The translations under genes were made by a program, and so were the position numbers. Positions 37,308 to 45,254 of a stretch of 64,000 bases of DNA are shown one piece after another (the first letter of the stretch is position 1; each line of letters begins with the position of its first letter). The notes beneath the pieces were generated by a model. It worked only from the letters and a program-made list of their open reading frames with translations, was not told the DNA's origin and searched no databases. Source of the DNA: Pseudomonas asgharzadehiana (GTDB lineage: Bacteria > Pseudomonadota > Gammaproteobacteria > Pseudomonadales > Pseudomonadaceae). Where the stretch lies: assembly GCF_019139815.1 (NCBI RefSeq), contig NZ_CP077079.1:3410001-3474000 (forward strand). The letters run 5' to 3'.

Positions 37308-37316
37308 CACGTGTCC

Positions 37317-37508
37317 TCACGCATCATTGGCTACCGGCCTGCCGCGCGCCTTGTACGCCGGCAGCGTGGCGGCGTACGCCAGTGCCTGTTCACGGGAATT
37401 GAAGGACGCCAACCGGTCGCTATGCGTACACACTCGCCAGGGGCCGTAATTGACCTGCACGATATGGTATCCATTCAGATGCAGCTTCTTCAGCATTGGA
37501 ACGCTCAT
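37317..37508 (-). CDS. small protein, possibly DUF2188-like
   Basis: A 63-residue protein starting MSVPMLKKLHLNGYHIVQVN. It has a beta-strand, aromatic turn (YGPWRVCTHSD) and C-terminal helix (REQALAYAATLP), similar in pattern to the protein at 21799. GAGGTG lies 3-8 bases before the ATG at 37508; the earlier ATG at 37514 is less well placed. A terminator follows. Function unknown. Confidence 0.65.
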   Translation of the reverse strand: MSVPMLKKLHLNGYHIVQVNYGPWRVCTHSDRLASFNSREQALAYAATLPAYKARGRPVANDA

Positions 37509-37735
37509 AGTCACCTCGCTTTCCTGAGATTTCCACGGGTTGCACGGCCTACCTTACACCCGCATCCGCCAGGAAGGCTGACCACATGTCGCGGGCTTCA
37601 AAGGCTCTTCTGTCATTTATAGACAGTACCCCCCGACTCGACCCCAGTACCGAATCGCCCCTCAAAACCGCGTAGCTCACTGATCTTCCGAGCTTTTTCA
37701 TCCATTCCCGCGCACAAGAAAGCTAGCGTGCGACC

Positions 37736-37764
37736 TTGCACATACGCGCCTGGATCTATATATT
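37736..37764 (+). promoter_or_regulatory. promoter of tRNA-Leu
   Basis: TTGCAC and TATATT are separated by exactly 17 bases, with the predicted start about 20 bases before the tRNA. Confidence 0.6.
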
Positions 37765-37789
37765 CCCAACCCTGCTTAACCGCGCTACC

Positions 37790-37876
37790 GCCCGAATGGC
37801 GAAACTGGTAGACGCATGGGACTTAAAATCCCCCGCTCGTAAGGGCGTCCCGGTTCGATTCCGGGTTCGGGCACCA
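37790..37876 (+). tRNA. tRNA-Leu (anticodon TAA)
   Basis: An 87-base tRNA with a 7-bp acceptor stem (GCCCGAA with TTCGGGC), D-loop containing AACTGGTAGAC, anticodon stem-loop GGGACTTAAAATCCC with anticodon TAA, a long variable arm (CCCGCTCGTAAGGGCGT, typical of Leu), T arm GGTTCGATTCC and an encoded CCA. It decodes UUA and UUG codons. It is single, followed by a terminator, and marks the start of a stretch with gene remnants. Confidence 0.97.
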
Positions 37877-37920
37877 TCTCCAGTTCCACGGACAGCCAGT
37901 AAAGTCCGTGGAGCCCTTTA

Positions 37921-37945
37921 AAACCCGCCTTTCGGCGGGTTTTTT
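37921..37945 (+). terminator. terminator after tRNA-Leu
   Basis: Stem AAACCCGCC/GGCGGGTTT with a TTTC loop and a T-run. Confidence 0.92.
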
Positions 37946-38291
37946 CGTTTGTGGCGTTCCGTCGTTTTCCGGGGGATTCCAAGCTTTTTAGGGAAGCCAT
38001 GGCCTTGTTGTGCCAAGGCCTGGATGTCGAACTGTTCAATCGCCCTGGCCACCCTCGCCCGCAAAGGCTACAACGCCCAACTGTCCATCGCGTACCTGTC
38101 ACCGCTCAACACCGTCAATAACCTCGCCGAACGCGACTAGTTCATGAACATTGCCGACTGGGTGGCTGAAGTGCTCGGCGGTCGTACTGCATAGCGGGCG
38201 TGAGGTCGCTCCTGAACGCCCAGCTTTTTTGAGCATGGGCGTGTTTTGTTTGTCCAACCCTTCGATTGCAGGCGCTATTTCGGAGGGCATG
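37946..38291. other. remnant DNA between tRNA-Leu and the alpha/beta hydrolase gene
   Basis: No intact gene. A decayed coding stretch lies at about 38015-38194 (separate entry). The remainder, up to the hydrolase start, contains a 7-bp inverted repeat ACGCCCA/TGGGCGT around 38217-38243 and no other recognised signal. I looked for a repeat of the tRNA 3' end further along the window and saw none. Confidence 0.5.
38015..38194 (+). pseudogene. C-terminal fragment of a lost gene, split by an in-frame amber codon
   Basis: One frame reads ...RKGYNAQLSIAYLSPLNTVN, then NLAERD, a TAG at 38138-38140, and continues in the same frame FMNIADWVAEVLGGRTA to a TAG at 38192. Restoring Glu (GAG) at the first TAG gives a continuous helix-rich C-terminus. 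The IAYLSPL...AE..EFM..ADWV pattern vaguely recalls the C-terminal part of podophage portal proteins; this is a weak impression. The 5' part of the gene is absent. Position next to a tRNA would suit a prophage relic. Confidence 0.35.
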
Positions 38292-39173
38292 ATGAAAACT
38301 GTTAAAGCCGGTAGTTTGCAAATCGCCTACCTGGAACTCGGCCCGGTAGACGGCCCCCCCATAGTGTTGCTCCACGGCTTCCCCTATGACGTGCATGCCT
38401 ACGATGAAGTCGCCAAGATCCTGGCCTCGACTGGAAAGCGATGCTTCACTCCGTACCTTCGTGGTTTTGGTCCCACCCGGTTTTTAGATGGGCAAGCAAT
38501 GCGCTCTGGCGAGCAGGCGGCCATAGGCGCCGACTTGTTGGCTTTTCTTGACGCCCTGAAGATCGAAAAAGCTGTGCTTGCGGGCTATGACTGGGGTGGA
38601 AGAGCGGCTTGCGTTGTCGCCGCGCTATGGCCGGAACGGGTAAGCGGTTTGGTTAGCTGTGGCGGCTACAGCATCCAGAATATCGCTAAGGAGCACGCGC
38701 CCGTTTCACCCGAAGCTGAGCATCTTCTCTGGTACCAATACTATCTTCACGGTAGCCGTGGGCGCGCTGGGTTGACCGCGAACCGCAAGGCGTTCTGCCA
38801 TTTGCTATGGCGCCTGTGGTCCCCAACCTGGCGGTTCACCGAGGCGGCGTTTGAGACGACTGCCGCCGCGTTTGAGAACGACGACTTTGTGGAGGTGGTC
38901 ATACACTCGTACCGCCATCGTTTCGGATTGGTTGACGGCGATCCAGCCTATCGCCATATAGAATCCCGACTTGCCGCGCAACCAACGATCACCGTGCCTT
39001 CACTGGTTCTGGAGGGTGCGGCCGATGCGGTCGACCCCCCGGCCAAGGACGACCCATTCGTGGGCTATTTTACCGGGCCGTATCGGCGCCAGCGCCTGGA
39101 AGGCATTGGGCACAACGTACCCCAAGAGGCACCGGAAAAATTTGCCGACGGTATTTTGAGCCTCAGTGGTTGA
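38292..39173 (+). CDS. alpha/beta hydrolase (haloalkane dehalogenase/epoxide hydrolase-like)
   Basis: A 293-residue alpha/beta hydrolase. The oxyanion motif HGFPYDVHAYDEV is near residue 29, the nucleophile elbow is AGYDWGGRAA with Asp rather than Ser (near 98), and the catalytic His is in GIGHNVPQEAP near the C-terminus. An Asp nucleophile fits haloalkane dehalogenases and epoxide hydrolases; the true substrate is unknown. Two ATGs (38289 and 38292) follow CGGAGGGC; the second has better spacing. Codon use is less GC3-biased than in the core genes nearby, as expected of accessory DNA. Confidence 0.85.
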   Translation: MKTVKAGSLQIAYLELGPVDGPPIVLLHGFPYDVHAYDEVAKILASTGKRCFTPYLRGFGPTRFLDGQAMRSGEQAAIGADLLAFLDALKIEKAVLAGYDWGGRAACVVAALWPERVSGLVSCGGYSIQNIAKEHAPVSPEAEHLLWYQYYLHGSRGRAGLTANRKAFCHLLWRLWSPTWRFTEAAFETTAAAFENDDFVEVVIHSYRHRFGLVDGDPAYRHIESRLAAQPTITVPSLVLEGAADAVDPPAKDDPFVGYFTGPYRRQRLEGIGHNVPQEAPEKFADGILSLSG

Positions 39174-39199
39174 GTTCATGGCGAAATAGCCGTACCTGA

Positions 39200-39895
39200 C
39201 TATTGGCCGCCAGGACCAATCAGTGAACGTTGGATCTGGACGCCGGGCATCATTTGCTGCAGCCCCTCGATCAGCTTGTCCCCCGCTTCCGTTAAGGCTT
39301 CAAGCGGCATCGCCGGCAAACTCTCCAGAATGAACCACATGCTCTTTGCGTCGGCACCCAGACGGGTCCTGACACCTTGTCGCCAGTTCCAACGGCGGCA
39401 GGTCACGCCTTGGTCATCGCGCCAGATAACCTCGCCGGCGTCTGGATACTCGACAGCAGGAGCCCCCTCTTTCAAGGTGTCAAACGGTTCGGTGCCATCT
39501 GCAACTACGAGCCGTGGAGAGCCTACGTAGGCTTCAATGTTTTCCCCACCCACCGGGATGGCGTACTCAAGACTGATTGCGTTGTAGAGGTCGACGATGG
39601 GATCCAGGCTCGGCAAGCTGCCGTCACGTAAAACCCGTTTACGCAGTGCCTCAGCCGAACAAGGCGTGCGCTGCGGCTTGGCGCCAAATTTTCGGAACGC
39701 TTGCGCCCACTCGGCCAGATGGGCTTCACCCCAGCTCGGCCCACCTTCCTGCACAACCTTGCAAGCGCGGTCCAGCGCAGCCTGGGCCACCTCAGGGTTG
39801 GCCAGTGGCGCCGCTTGCACCACGATGCTCAGGGCCCGGAACTGTGGCGCCAGCTCGGCAACGGCTTGATCGATCAACGGCAGTACGGACAGCAT
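39200..39895 (-). CDS. B3/4 (tRNA-editing-like) domain protein
   Basis: The 231-residue protein matches stand-alone B3/4 domains, related to the editing domain of phenylalanyl-tRNA synthetase beta. Signatures are RKRVLRDGSLPSLDPIVDLY (about 85-105) followed by NAISLEYAIPVGGENIEAYV, and a C-terminal RLGADAKSMWFILESLPAM. Such proteins may clear mischarged or D-aminoacyl tRNA; this is an inference from fold. GGAGG lies 7 bases before the ATG at 39895. It is divergent from an XRE-cupin regulator with shared operator-like repeats. Confidence 0.85.
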   Translation of the reverse strand: MLSVLPLIDQAVAELAPQFRALSIVVQAAPLANPEVAQAALDRACKVVQEGGPSWGEAHLAEWAQAFRKFGAKPQRTPCSAEALRKRVLRDGSLPSLDPIVDLYNAISLEYAIPVGGENIEAYVGSPRLVVADGTEPFDTLKEGAPAVEYPDAGEVIWRDDQGVTCRRWNWRQGVRTRLGADAKSMWFILESLPAMPLEALTEAGDKLIEGLQQMMPGVQIQRSLIGPGGQ

Positions 39896-39914
39896 CAAAA
39901 ACCTCCAGGTACCT

Positions 39915-39971
39915 AAATGTCATTTCATGCTAGTCAGCGACGACCAGCAAAGTCAATATAATGACCATTAT
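39915..39971. promoter_or_regulatory. divergent promoter/operator region between B3/4 and XRE-cupin genes
   Basis: Towards the B3/4 gene there is TTGACT (39951-39956) and TAGCAT (39927-39932) with an 18-base spacer. Two related small palindromes flank this promoter: AAATG-T-CATTT (39915-39925) and ATAATG-AC-CATTAT (39958-39971), sharing AATG-n-CATT. They are good candidates for binding by the XRE regulator encoded on the other side. Confidence 0.5.
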
Positions 39972-40056
39972 CAGCCACTATAGCGGGCGCGCCGATTGAC
40001 GGAGCGACTGATAGGGGCCGAGAATCCCCGCACATTTTTCCTCATGACCCTCATCA

Positions 40057-40659
40057 ATGGCCACGAAGCCCACCCTGTCGACTACCCCTGGCGCTGATGC
40101 TCAAGCCGTCAGCCTGGCCGTCGCGCGCACGCTCAAACAGGCGCGCAAAGCCCAGAAAATCACATTGGATGAGCTTTCCCGTCGCGCAGGGGTGAGCAAG
40201 GGGATGGTCGTCGAAATAGAAAAATGTACGGCGAACCCCAGTATCGGCATCCTTTGCAAAATCGCCGCCGCGCTGGGCCTGTCCGTAGCAGACATCGTCA
40301 ACGTGACCGAAGCTCCATCCGCCCACATCATCCACAGCCAAGACATCCCCACACTGTGGACCGGGGACCTGGGCGGAACGGCACGCCTTCTGGCAGGAAC
40401 GTCGGGCCCCGACATGATCGAGCTGTGGCGTTGGGAAATGCACCCAGGCGAATCTTTCGCTTCACCGGGGCATCCGCAGGGCACGCTGGAACTGTTTCAT
40501 GTGGAGAAAGGCACGCTGAAATGCGTGGTAGGGGAAACAGAGTTGGTCATCCCTGCGGGGAGTTCGGCAGTGGCCAAAACTGACGTCCCCCATTCCTATT
40601 CCAACGCTGGCCGATCCAAATTGGTATTCACGATGTCTGTGACGGAGATGCATCAGTAA
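40057..40659 (+). CDS. XRE-family regulator with cupin domain
   Basis: The 200-residue protein has an N-terminal helix-turn-helix (residues 20-75, ITLDELSRRAGVSKGMVVEI then TANPSIGILCKIAAALGLSV) and a C-terminal cupin (about 125-195, GTLELFHVEKGTLKCVVGET and VPHSYSNAGRSKLVFTMSVT). This class usually represses a neighbouring gene and responds to a small metabolite in the cupin. The divergent B3/4 gene is the likely target, with palindromes between them. No ribosome site is strong; the ATG at 40057 fits domain limits. Confidence 0.88.
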   Translation: MATKPTLSTTPGADAQAVSLAVARTLKQARKAQKITLDELSRRAGVSKGMVVEIEKCTANPSIGILCKIAAALGLSVADIVNVTEAPSAHIIHSQDIPTLWTGDLGGTARLLAGTSGPDMIELWRWEMHPGESFASPGHPQGTLELFHVEKGTLKCVVGETELVIPAGSSAVAKTDVPHSYSNAGRSKLVFTMSVTEMHQ

Positions 40660-40978
40660 ATACCTGCAGGCTGGCAGCCGGTGAGAGCATCGTGCTTCAG
40701 ATTTGTGCCAGGCCGCCGTCAGGAGCGACCTCGCTGGCGGTCATGAAGCTGCTCGGTCGCAGCTTGGCCGAGGCGATCATCCCGCTGTGTACGTGGGGCG
40801 CTGAAAATGCGGCGCAAATGGCAAACATCTCGCTAAACGCGACGCTTTGCTCTAGCAGGACGCGACCAACTTTATTGCTGGTCGGCATAATGGCGCACGT
40901 CATAGATAAATATTGACGAGAGGTCGCCAACGGTTAGGCTATGCGCGCTTCGCAGCGAGCCCCGGAGGTCTCTTGAGC
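40660..40978. other. 319-bp gap: SDR remnant and acyltransferase promoter region
   Basis: Holds the 3' scrap of an SDR gene on the minus strand (separate entry) and the leader of the acyltransferase gene. No intact gene or clear promoter boxes were found. AT content rises towards the acyltransferase. Confidence 0.45.
40697..40780 (-). pseudogene. 3' remnant of a short-chain dehydrogenase gene
   Basis: On the minus strand the frame reads ASAKLRPSSFMTASEVAPDG followed by GLAQI and a stop. This is the C-terminal signature of classical SDR enzymes (SSFxTGxExxxDGGLAQI). The residues before it do not continue the SDR pattern, and no Rossmann or YxxxK region is near, so only about 26 codons survive. 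It shows that a gene was lost here before or with insertion of the neighbouring accessory genes. Confidence 0.6.
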
Positions 40979-42910
40979 ATGACGTCACTAAGACTTGAAC
41001 AACAAATACAGGCGGCATCGACCCAAACGCCACTCCAATACCGACGCGATATCGATGGGCTTCGAGCGGTAGCCGTGATGTCTGTTGTTATATTTCACGC
41101 ATTCCCATCAGCACTTACCGGTGGTTTTATCGGGGTTGACATATTCTTCGTCATTTCCGGATTTTTGATATCGTCCATTCTCATCCAAGCGCTGCGCGAG
41201 GATAAGTTTTCACTCTCTGGATTTTACGCCCGGCGTGCCGCCAGAATATTCCCAGCACTTATAGTCGTGCTGGTGTCATGCCTGTCATTCGGTTGGCTCG
41301 CGATGTTGGCAGATGAGTACCTGTCACTTGCCAAACATTCGATTGCAGGCGCCGCATTTGTCTCAAATCTATTGCTGTGGAGCGAGACCAGTTACTTTGA
41401 TGTAGCCGCGAACACAAAACCGCTTCTACATCTGTGGAGCCTGGGTATTGAAGAGCAGTTCTACTTCGTATGGCCGCTGCTGTTACTCGCGTTCTGGCGT
41501 CTGCGCACGAACCTGCCGATTGCTATAGGGCTGCTCATCGCAGTGTCATTTGGCCTGAATCTGTATCAGGCATCCCACAATCCAACGGCAGATTTTTATT
41601 CTCCGCAAACACGATTCTGGGAACTGCTGGCGGGCGCGTTACTGTCTTGCCTGGCACTTCGAGCGGCACCGTCAGCCATTTGGGCAAACGTTATGTCCTT
41701 GGCCGGGACTGCCATGATTGGATACGGCCTGCTCACTATCACCAGCGCTGCCGCATTCCCCGGAATGCTTGCCCTGGTGCCTGTCGCGGGTGCCGTTTTG
41801 ATCATCGCAGCGGGCCCTGAGGGGATGGTTAATCGCTTCGTTCTTTCCAATCGCCTGATGGTCGGTATCGGGCTCATCAGTTACCCACTCTACCTGTGGC
41901 ATTGGCCGCTGCTGGTCTTCCCGAGGATCATCCAGAGCGCAACGCCTTCGCCAGAAATAAGAGCCACGGCCATTGTGGCAGCCTTGGTGCTTGCATGGGC
42001 GACGTACCGCTTCATCGAATCGCCTATTCGTACCCAGCGCATAGACCGCAACACGGCCATCAAGGGCTTGTGCGGCGCGATGGTCGTCACGACAGTTACC
42101 GCGCTCGGCATTCAGGTGGGTGACGGCCTTCCATTTCGCGAGGCAGCGAAGCCAGTTGCGCGCTACGCCGAAGATCTTGGCAGGTATCCGTACATCACGT
42201 ACATGAGCAAAAACTTCTACAAATGCTCGGACGAAGCACTGAGGAATTTGTCATTCAAAGACCTTGAGTTCGGATATCGCTGCTTTCAGTCAAAACAAAC
42301 TGGATCGATTGATATTTTGCTATTGGGCGATAGCCATGCAGAGCACTTGCTCGCAGGGTTTGCAGATGAATTCAACAGCAGCAATGTCGCCTCTTTCTCT
42401 CAAAAACAATTGCCCGCACTTGACAGCCCAGTCATGCGTGAAGCTATAGAAAGAGTCGCGGCAGACCCAGCCATCAAAAAGGTTTTCATCTCCGCGCTTT
42501 GGGAACAAAAGATCCAACCCAGCACTGAAGATCCGGCCGGCCAGCTTGAAAGAACCTTCAAACTCTTCACCGACAACCATAAATCCGTCACCCTACTTGA
42601 TGATGTTCCAACCTTCTTGTTTGACCCTGAGGCATGCAAATACGGGCGCAGGTTCAGCGCAGACGGCCCAACCTGCACCGGGCCTTTTGATCAACAGATG
42701 AAAAATAAGGCCCTGTACCATAAAGCGCTGGCTGAAGCTGTTGAGAAATCGCCGAATGTGAAATACGTTCCGGTGCTCCAGTACTTCTGCAACACCAACG
42801 ATTGCTCGATGGTGAGCGGCGGCAAACTGCTATTCAGGGATCCGAACCACCTGACCATTGAAGGCTCTCGATACCTGGCCAAGAAGCTCAAACAAAGCGG
42901 GCATCTCTGA
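40979..42910 (+). CDS. OafA/YrhL-type acyltransferase with SGNH domain
   Basis: A 643-residue membrane O-acyltransferase. Residues 20-385 form the acyltransferase-3 domain with about ten membrane segments; the active-site motif region is VVIFHAFPSALTGGFIGVDI (His near 41), with RRAARIFPALIVV and LWSLGIEEQFYFVWPLLLL following. Residues 440-640 form a periplasmic SGNH domain with LLLGDSHAEH (catalytic Ser) and DPNHLTIEGSRYL (Asp, His). Enzymes of this fusion acetylate O-antigen or other surface glycans. GC and codon use are lower than the core genes around it, a sign of transfer. Start ATG 40979; a TTG at 40973 is possible. Confidence 0.9.
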   Translation: MTSLRLEQQIQAASTQTPLQYRRDIDGLRAVAVMSVVIFHAFPSALTGGFIGVDIFFVISGFLISSILIQALREDKFSLSGFYARRAARIFPALIVVLVSCLSFGWLAMLADEYLSLAKHSIAGAAFVSNLLLWSETSYFDVAANTKPLLHLWSLGIEEQFYFVWPLLLLAFWRLRTNLPIAIGLLIAVSFGLNLYQASHNPTADFYSPQTRFWELLAGALLSCLALRAAPSAIWANVMSLAGTAMIGYGLLTITSAAAFPGMLALVPVAGAVLIIAAGPEGMVNRFVLSNRLMVGIGLISYPLYLWHWPLLVFPRIIQSATPSPEIRATAIVAALVLAWATYRFIESPIRTQRIDRNTAIKGLCGAMVVTTVTALGIQVGDGLPFREAAKPVARYAEDLGRYPYITYMSKNFYKCSDEALRNLSFKDLEFGYRCFQSKQTGSIDILLLGDSHAEHLLAGFADEFNSSNVASFSQKQLPALDSPVMREAIERVAADPAIKKVFISALWEQKIQPSTEDPAGQLERTFKLFTDNHKSVTLLDDVPTFLFDPEACKYGRRFSADGPTCTGPFDQQMKNKALYHKALAEAVEKSPNVKYVPVLQYFCNTNDCSMVSGGKLLFRDPNHLTIEGSRYLAKKLKQSGHL

Positions 42911-42993
42911 GTGACTGAGCGACAGCAATGCAAACTCCGGCATGACGCTGCTTTTTAAGTAATCGACATGCCGCAACACCGCAGCGAGCGTTG

Positions 42994-43257
42994 TTACTTG
43001 CCCAGGTTTTGATTCATTAAGTTATCCAAAACAGAGAATTCGCTGGCGGCCGTCCATTGATGTAAATGCTCGCAACCTTCAGCGTTAACTTCGGCGAGGT
43101 TGCTGCGCGGGTCGCATATTGCCGACCACTTTTGTCGCAGGGAGGGATATTTTATAAAGTCTTCCCTGGCCGGCGGTTGGCCGGCGGACAATCGCAGCGC
43201 GGACAAAACCAACAGTGCACAAGCGCCAAGGCCGATAGAACATTTTTGATAATTCAT
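42994..43257 (-). CDS. small exported protein, unknown
   Basis: An 87-residue protein with a signal peptide (MNYQKCSIGLGACALLVLSA, then LRLSAGQPPA) and a short polar mature part holding two cysteines (AICDPRSN and EGCEHLHQW). There is no lipobox. The ATG at 43257 gives the best signal sequence; the ribosome site is weak. The gene has lower GC than the core, and no relative is recognised. Function unknown. Confidence 0.55.
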   Translation of the reverse strand: MNYQKCSIGLGACALLVLSALRLSAGQPPAREDFIKYPSLRQKWSAICDPRSNLAEVNAEGCEHLHQWTAASEFSVLDNLMNQNLGK

Positions 43258-43427
43258 AGATCGCGTTCCCGTAGGGTAGGAGCACTCAGCGAACAGCGCT
43301 GAGTGCTCAAGATACGGCGCGACTATAGGAACGAAATGGTTCGGTAAAAAGATCCACTTTTGTAGCATTTCATAGAACCATTCAAGCCAGCGAGTGGCCT
43401 GCAAGACTCAGCCCGCGCCTCCCCCGG

Positions 43428-44909
43428 CTATCGACTGACTTCCCAGGCATCGCCGGCGGGTGCGGTGCCACGGTCATAGGGTTTGCCCAGCCACATGTAG
43501 AGCAGGCCCAGGCCAATCACGATGGCCGTGCTGAGAACCATCGCGTAGTTGATGTACCAGGCCGCATCCGGTGTGCGCGGCCAGGCCATGTTGATGATTG
43601 CACCGACGCCATAGATCAGCGCGCCGATATTCACCGGCAGGCCCCAGGCCCCCAACGCGAATTTGCCGCTGGGTTTCCAGCCCCGGGCGCGAGCGTAGAG
43701 GGCCGCAAGCACGATCATCTGGAAGGCCAGGTAGATACCGATGGCCGCAAAGCTGACGATGGTCGCCACCGCGTCCTGAAGGAAGAAACCGAGGGTGATG
43801 ATCAGGGTCGGCAGCACACCGGAGACGAACAGCGCTGCCACCGGCACCTGAGTGGTCGGCGAAATCCGCTTGAGCAGGCGGCTGCCGATGACCATCTCAT
43901 CGCGGGCGTAGGAATACAGCAGTCGACTGGCGGCGGCCTGCAGGCTGATGACGCAGGAGATGAAGGAGATCATCACCACGCCCATGACCACCTTCGAACC
44001 GACGCTGCCAAAGGCATTGTTGAGGATGGTAGTTACCGGGTCCTTATCGGTGCCGTTGATCACCGCTTGCATGTCCGGCACGGCGAGGATCAGCGCCAGG
44101 CAGGCGAACATCGCGGCCACACCGCCGATATATATGGTCATGCGCATGGCCACCGGGATTTGTTTACTCGGGTTGGGGGTTTCCTCGGCCACGTCGCCGC
44201 AGGCCTCAAAGCCGTAGTAAAGGAACATGCCCGCCAGCGATGCAGTGAGGAACGCCGGCAAGTAGGAACCGTCGATACGGATATCAAACGTGTTGAACAG
44301 CACGCTGATGGGCTGATGACGTTCAAATACCAACAGGTACACACCGACGATTACCGCGCCGACCAGCTCACACAGAAAGCCGAACATGGCGATGCGGGCC
44401 AGCACCTTGGTGCCGCTGAGATTGACCAGGGTGGCGAACAGCGTCAGCACCACCGCGATGATGATATTGGTGTTGTTACTCGCCTCGAAACCGAGCATCG
44501 CCGCGAGGTAAGGCCCGGCTCCGACCGCGACGGCGGCAATGGTGACGCACAGCGCGATGGAGTAGATCCAGCCGACCATCCATGCCCAGCGCTTACCCAC
44601 CAGGCGTCGGGCCCAAGGGTAGACGCCGCCCGAAATCGGGAATTGCGAAACCACTTCGCCGAAGATCAGGCACACCAGCAATTGCCCGCAGCCCACCAGC
44701 AGGTAGGCCCAGAACATCGGCGGCCCGCCGGCGGCAAGGCACAGGCCGAACAGGGTGTAGACACCCACCACCGGCGACAGGTAGGTAAAGCCCAGGGCGA
44801 AGTTTTCCCATAGGCTCATGCTGCGATTGAAGTTCGAGGTGTAACCCAGTTTGCGCAATTGTTCGGCGTCGCTATCGGCGTCTACGCCGGTTTGGGGACG
44901 TGCACTCAT
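43428..44909 (-). CDS. APC-superfamily amino acid permease
   Basis: A 493-residue inner-membrane permease with about 12 segments. The helix-1 motif is NFALGFTYLSPVVGVYTLFG near residue 36, followed by GEVVSQFPISGGVYPWARRL and GFEACGDVAEETPNPSKQIP, all typical of the APC/BAT family. It imports an amino acid or amine such as GABA-like compounds; the substrate cannot be fixed. The start MSARPQTG at 44909 follows GGAGCC. It has a long 5' leader region. Confidence 0.87.
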   Translation of the reverse strand: MSARPQTGVDADSDAEQLRKLGYTSNFNRSMSLWENFALGFTYLSPVVGVYTLFGLCLAAGGPPMFWAYLLVGCGQLLVCLIFGEVVSQFPISGGVYPWARRLVGKRWAWMVGWIYSIALCVTIAAVAVGAGPYLAAMLGFEASNNTNIIIAVVLTLFATLVNLSGTKVLARIAMFGFLCELVGAVIVGVYLLVFERHQPISVLFNTFDIRIDGSYLPAFLTASLAGMFLYYGFEACGDVAEETPNPSKQIPVAMRMTIYIGGVAAMFACLALILAVPDMQAVINGTDKDPVTTILNNAFGSVGSKVVMGVVMISFISCVISLQAAASRLLYSYARDEMVIGSRLLKRISPTTQVPVAALFVSGVLPTLIITLGFFLQDAVATIVSFAAIGIYLAFQMIVLAALYARARGWKPSGKFALGAWGLPVNIGALIYGVGAIINMAWPRTPDAAWYINYAMVLSTAIVIGLGLLYMWLGKPYDRGTAPAGDAWEVSR

Positions 44910-45254
44910 GGCGGTGTGGCTCCAGAAAATCGGCAGATTTTGGCTGTCCGAAGCCGTGGCCAAACCCTCAAGGTTCGTCCCGGCTCGGTATTCTTGTAAT
45001 GGGTGTGGGGGGTTGCCTGGGCATCCACTGGCGGGCGCGGTTTTCGCAGGCGCGCACGTCTTTTGGCGAGTGCTCTGTTCGTGTGGCTATTGCAGCAGCC
45101 TCCTGAAGTCCGGCGCTTCGTTGGAGGCTTGGAAAGAGGCTAATAGCCGCGGCAGAGTCCGGCAAATATTAAATACTGAACGCCGCGTTCGATTAAATAG
45201 ATAACTGGGTAACGCCATGATCCCAAGACGTCCTCACGCACCTGCTGCGCCGAA
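44910..45254. other. 345-bp gap between permease and sensor-kinase genes
   Basis: No gene is apparent. On the minus strand it is the leader region of the permease. It contains a long hairpin: AGCCTCC (45097-45103) with GGAGGCT (45123-45129), extended inward by GAAG/CTTC around a 7-base loop. There is no T-run, so this is a structural element of the leader or chance. The left part of the gap (44910-45090) shows nothing I recognise. Confidence 0.35.

Noticed and set aside
37790..43300. Complete genomic island inserted at tRNA-Leu
   Set aside because: No integrase gene and no second copy of the tRNA 3' end were seen in the window, so only accessory content and remnants can be claimed.
45097..45129. 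Riboswitch in the permease leader
   Set aside because: The hairpin is long, but it matches no riboswitch core I know and has no terminator or sequestered ribosome site.
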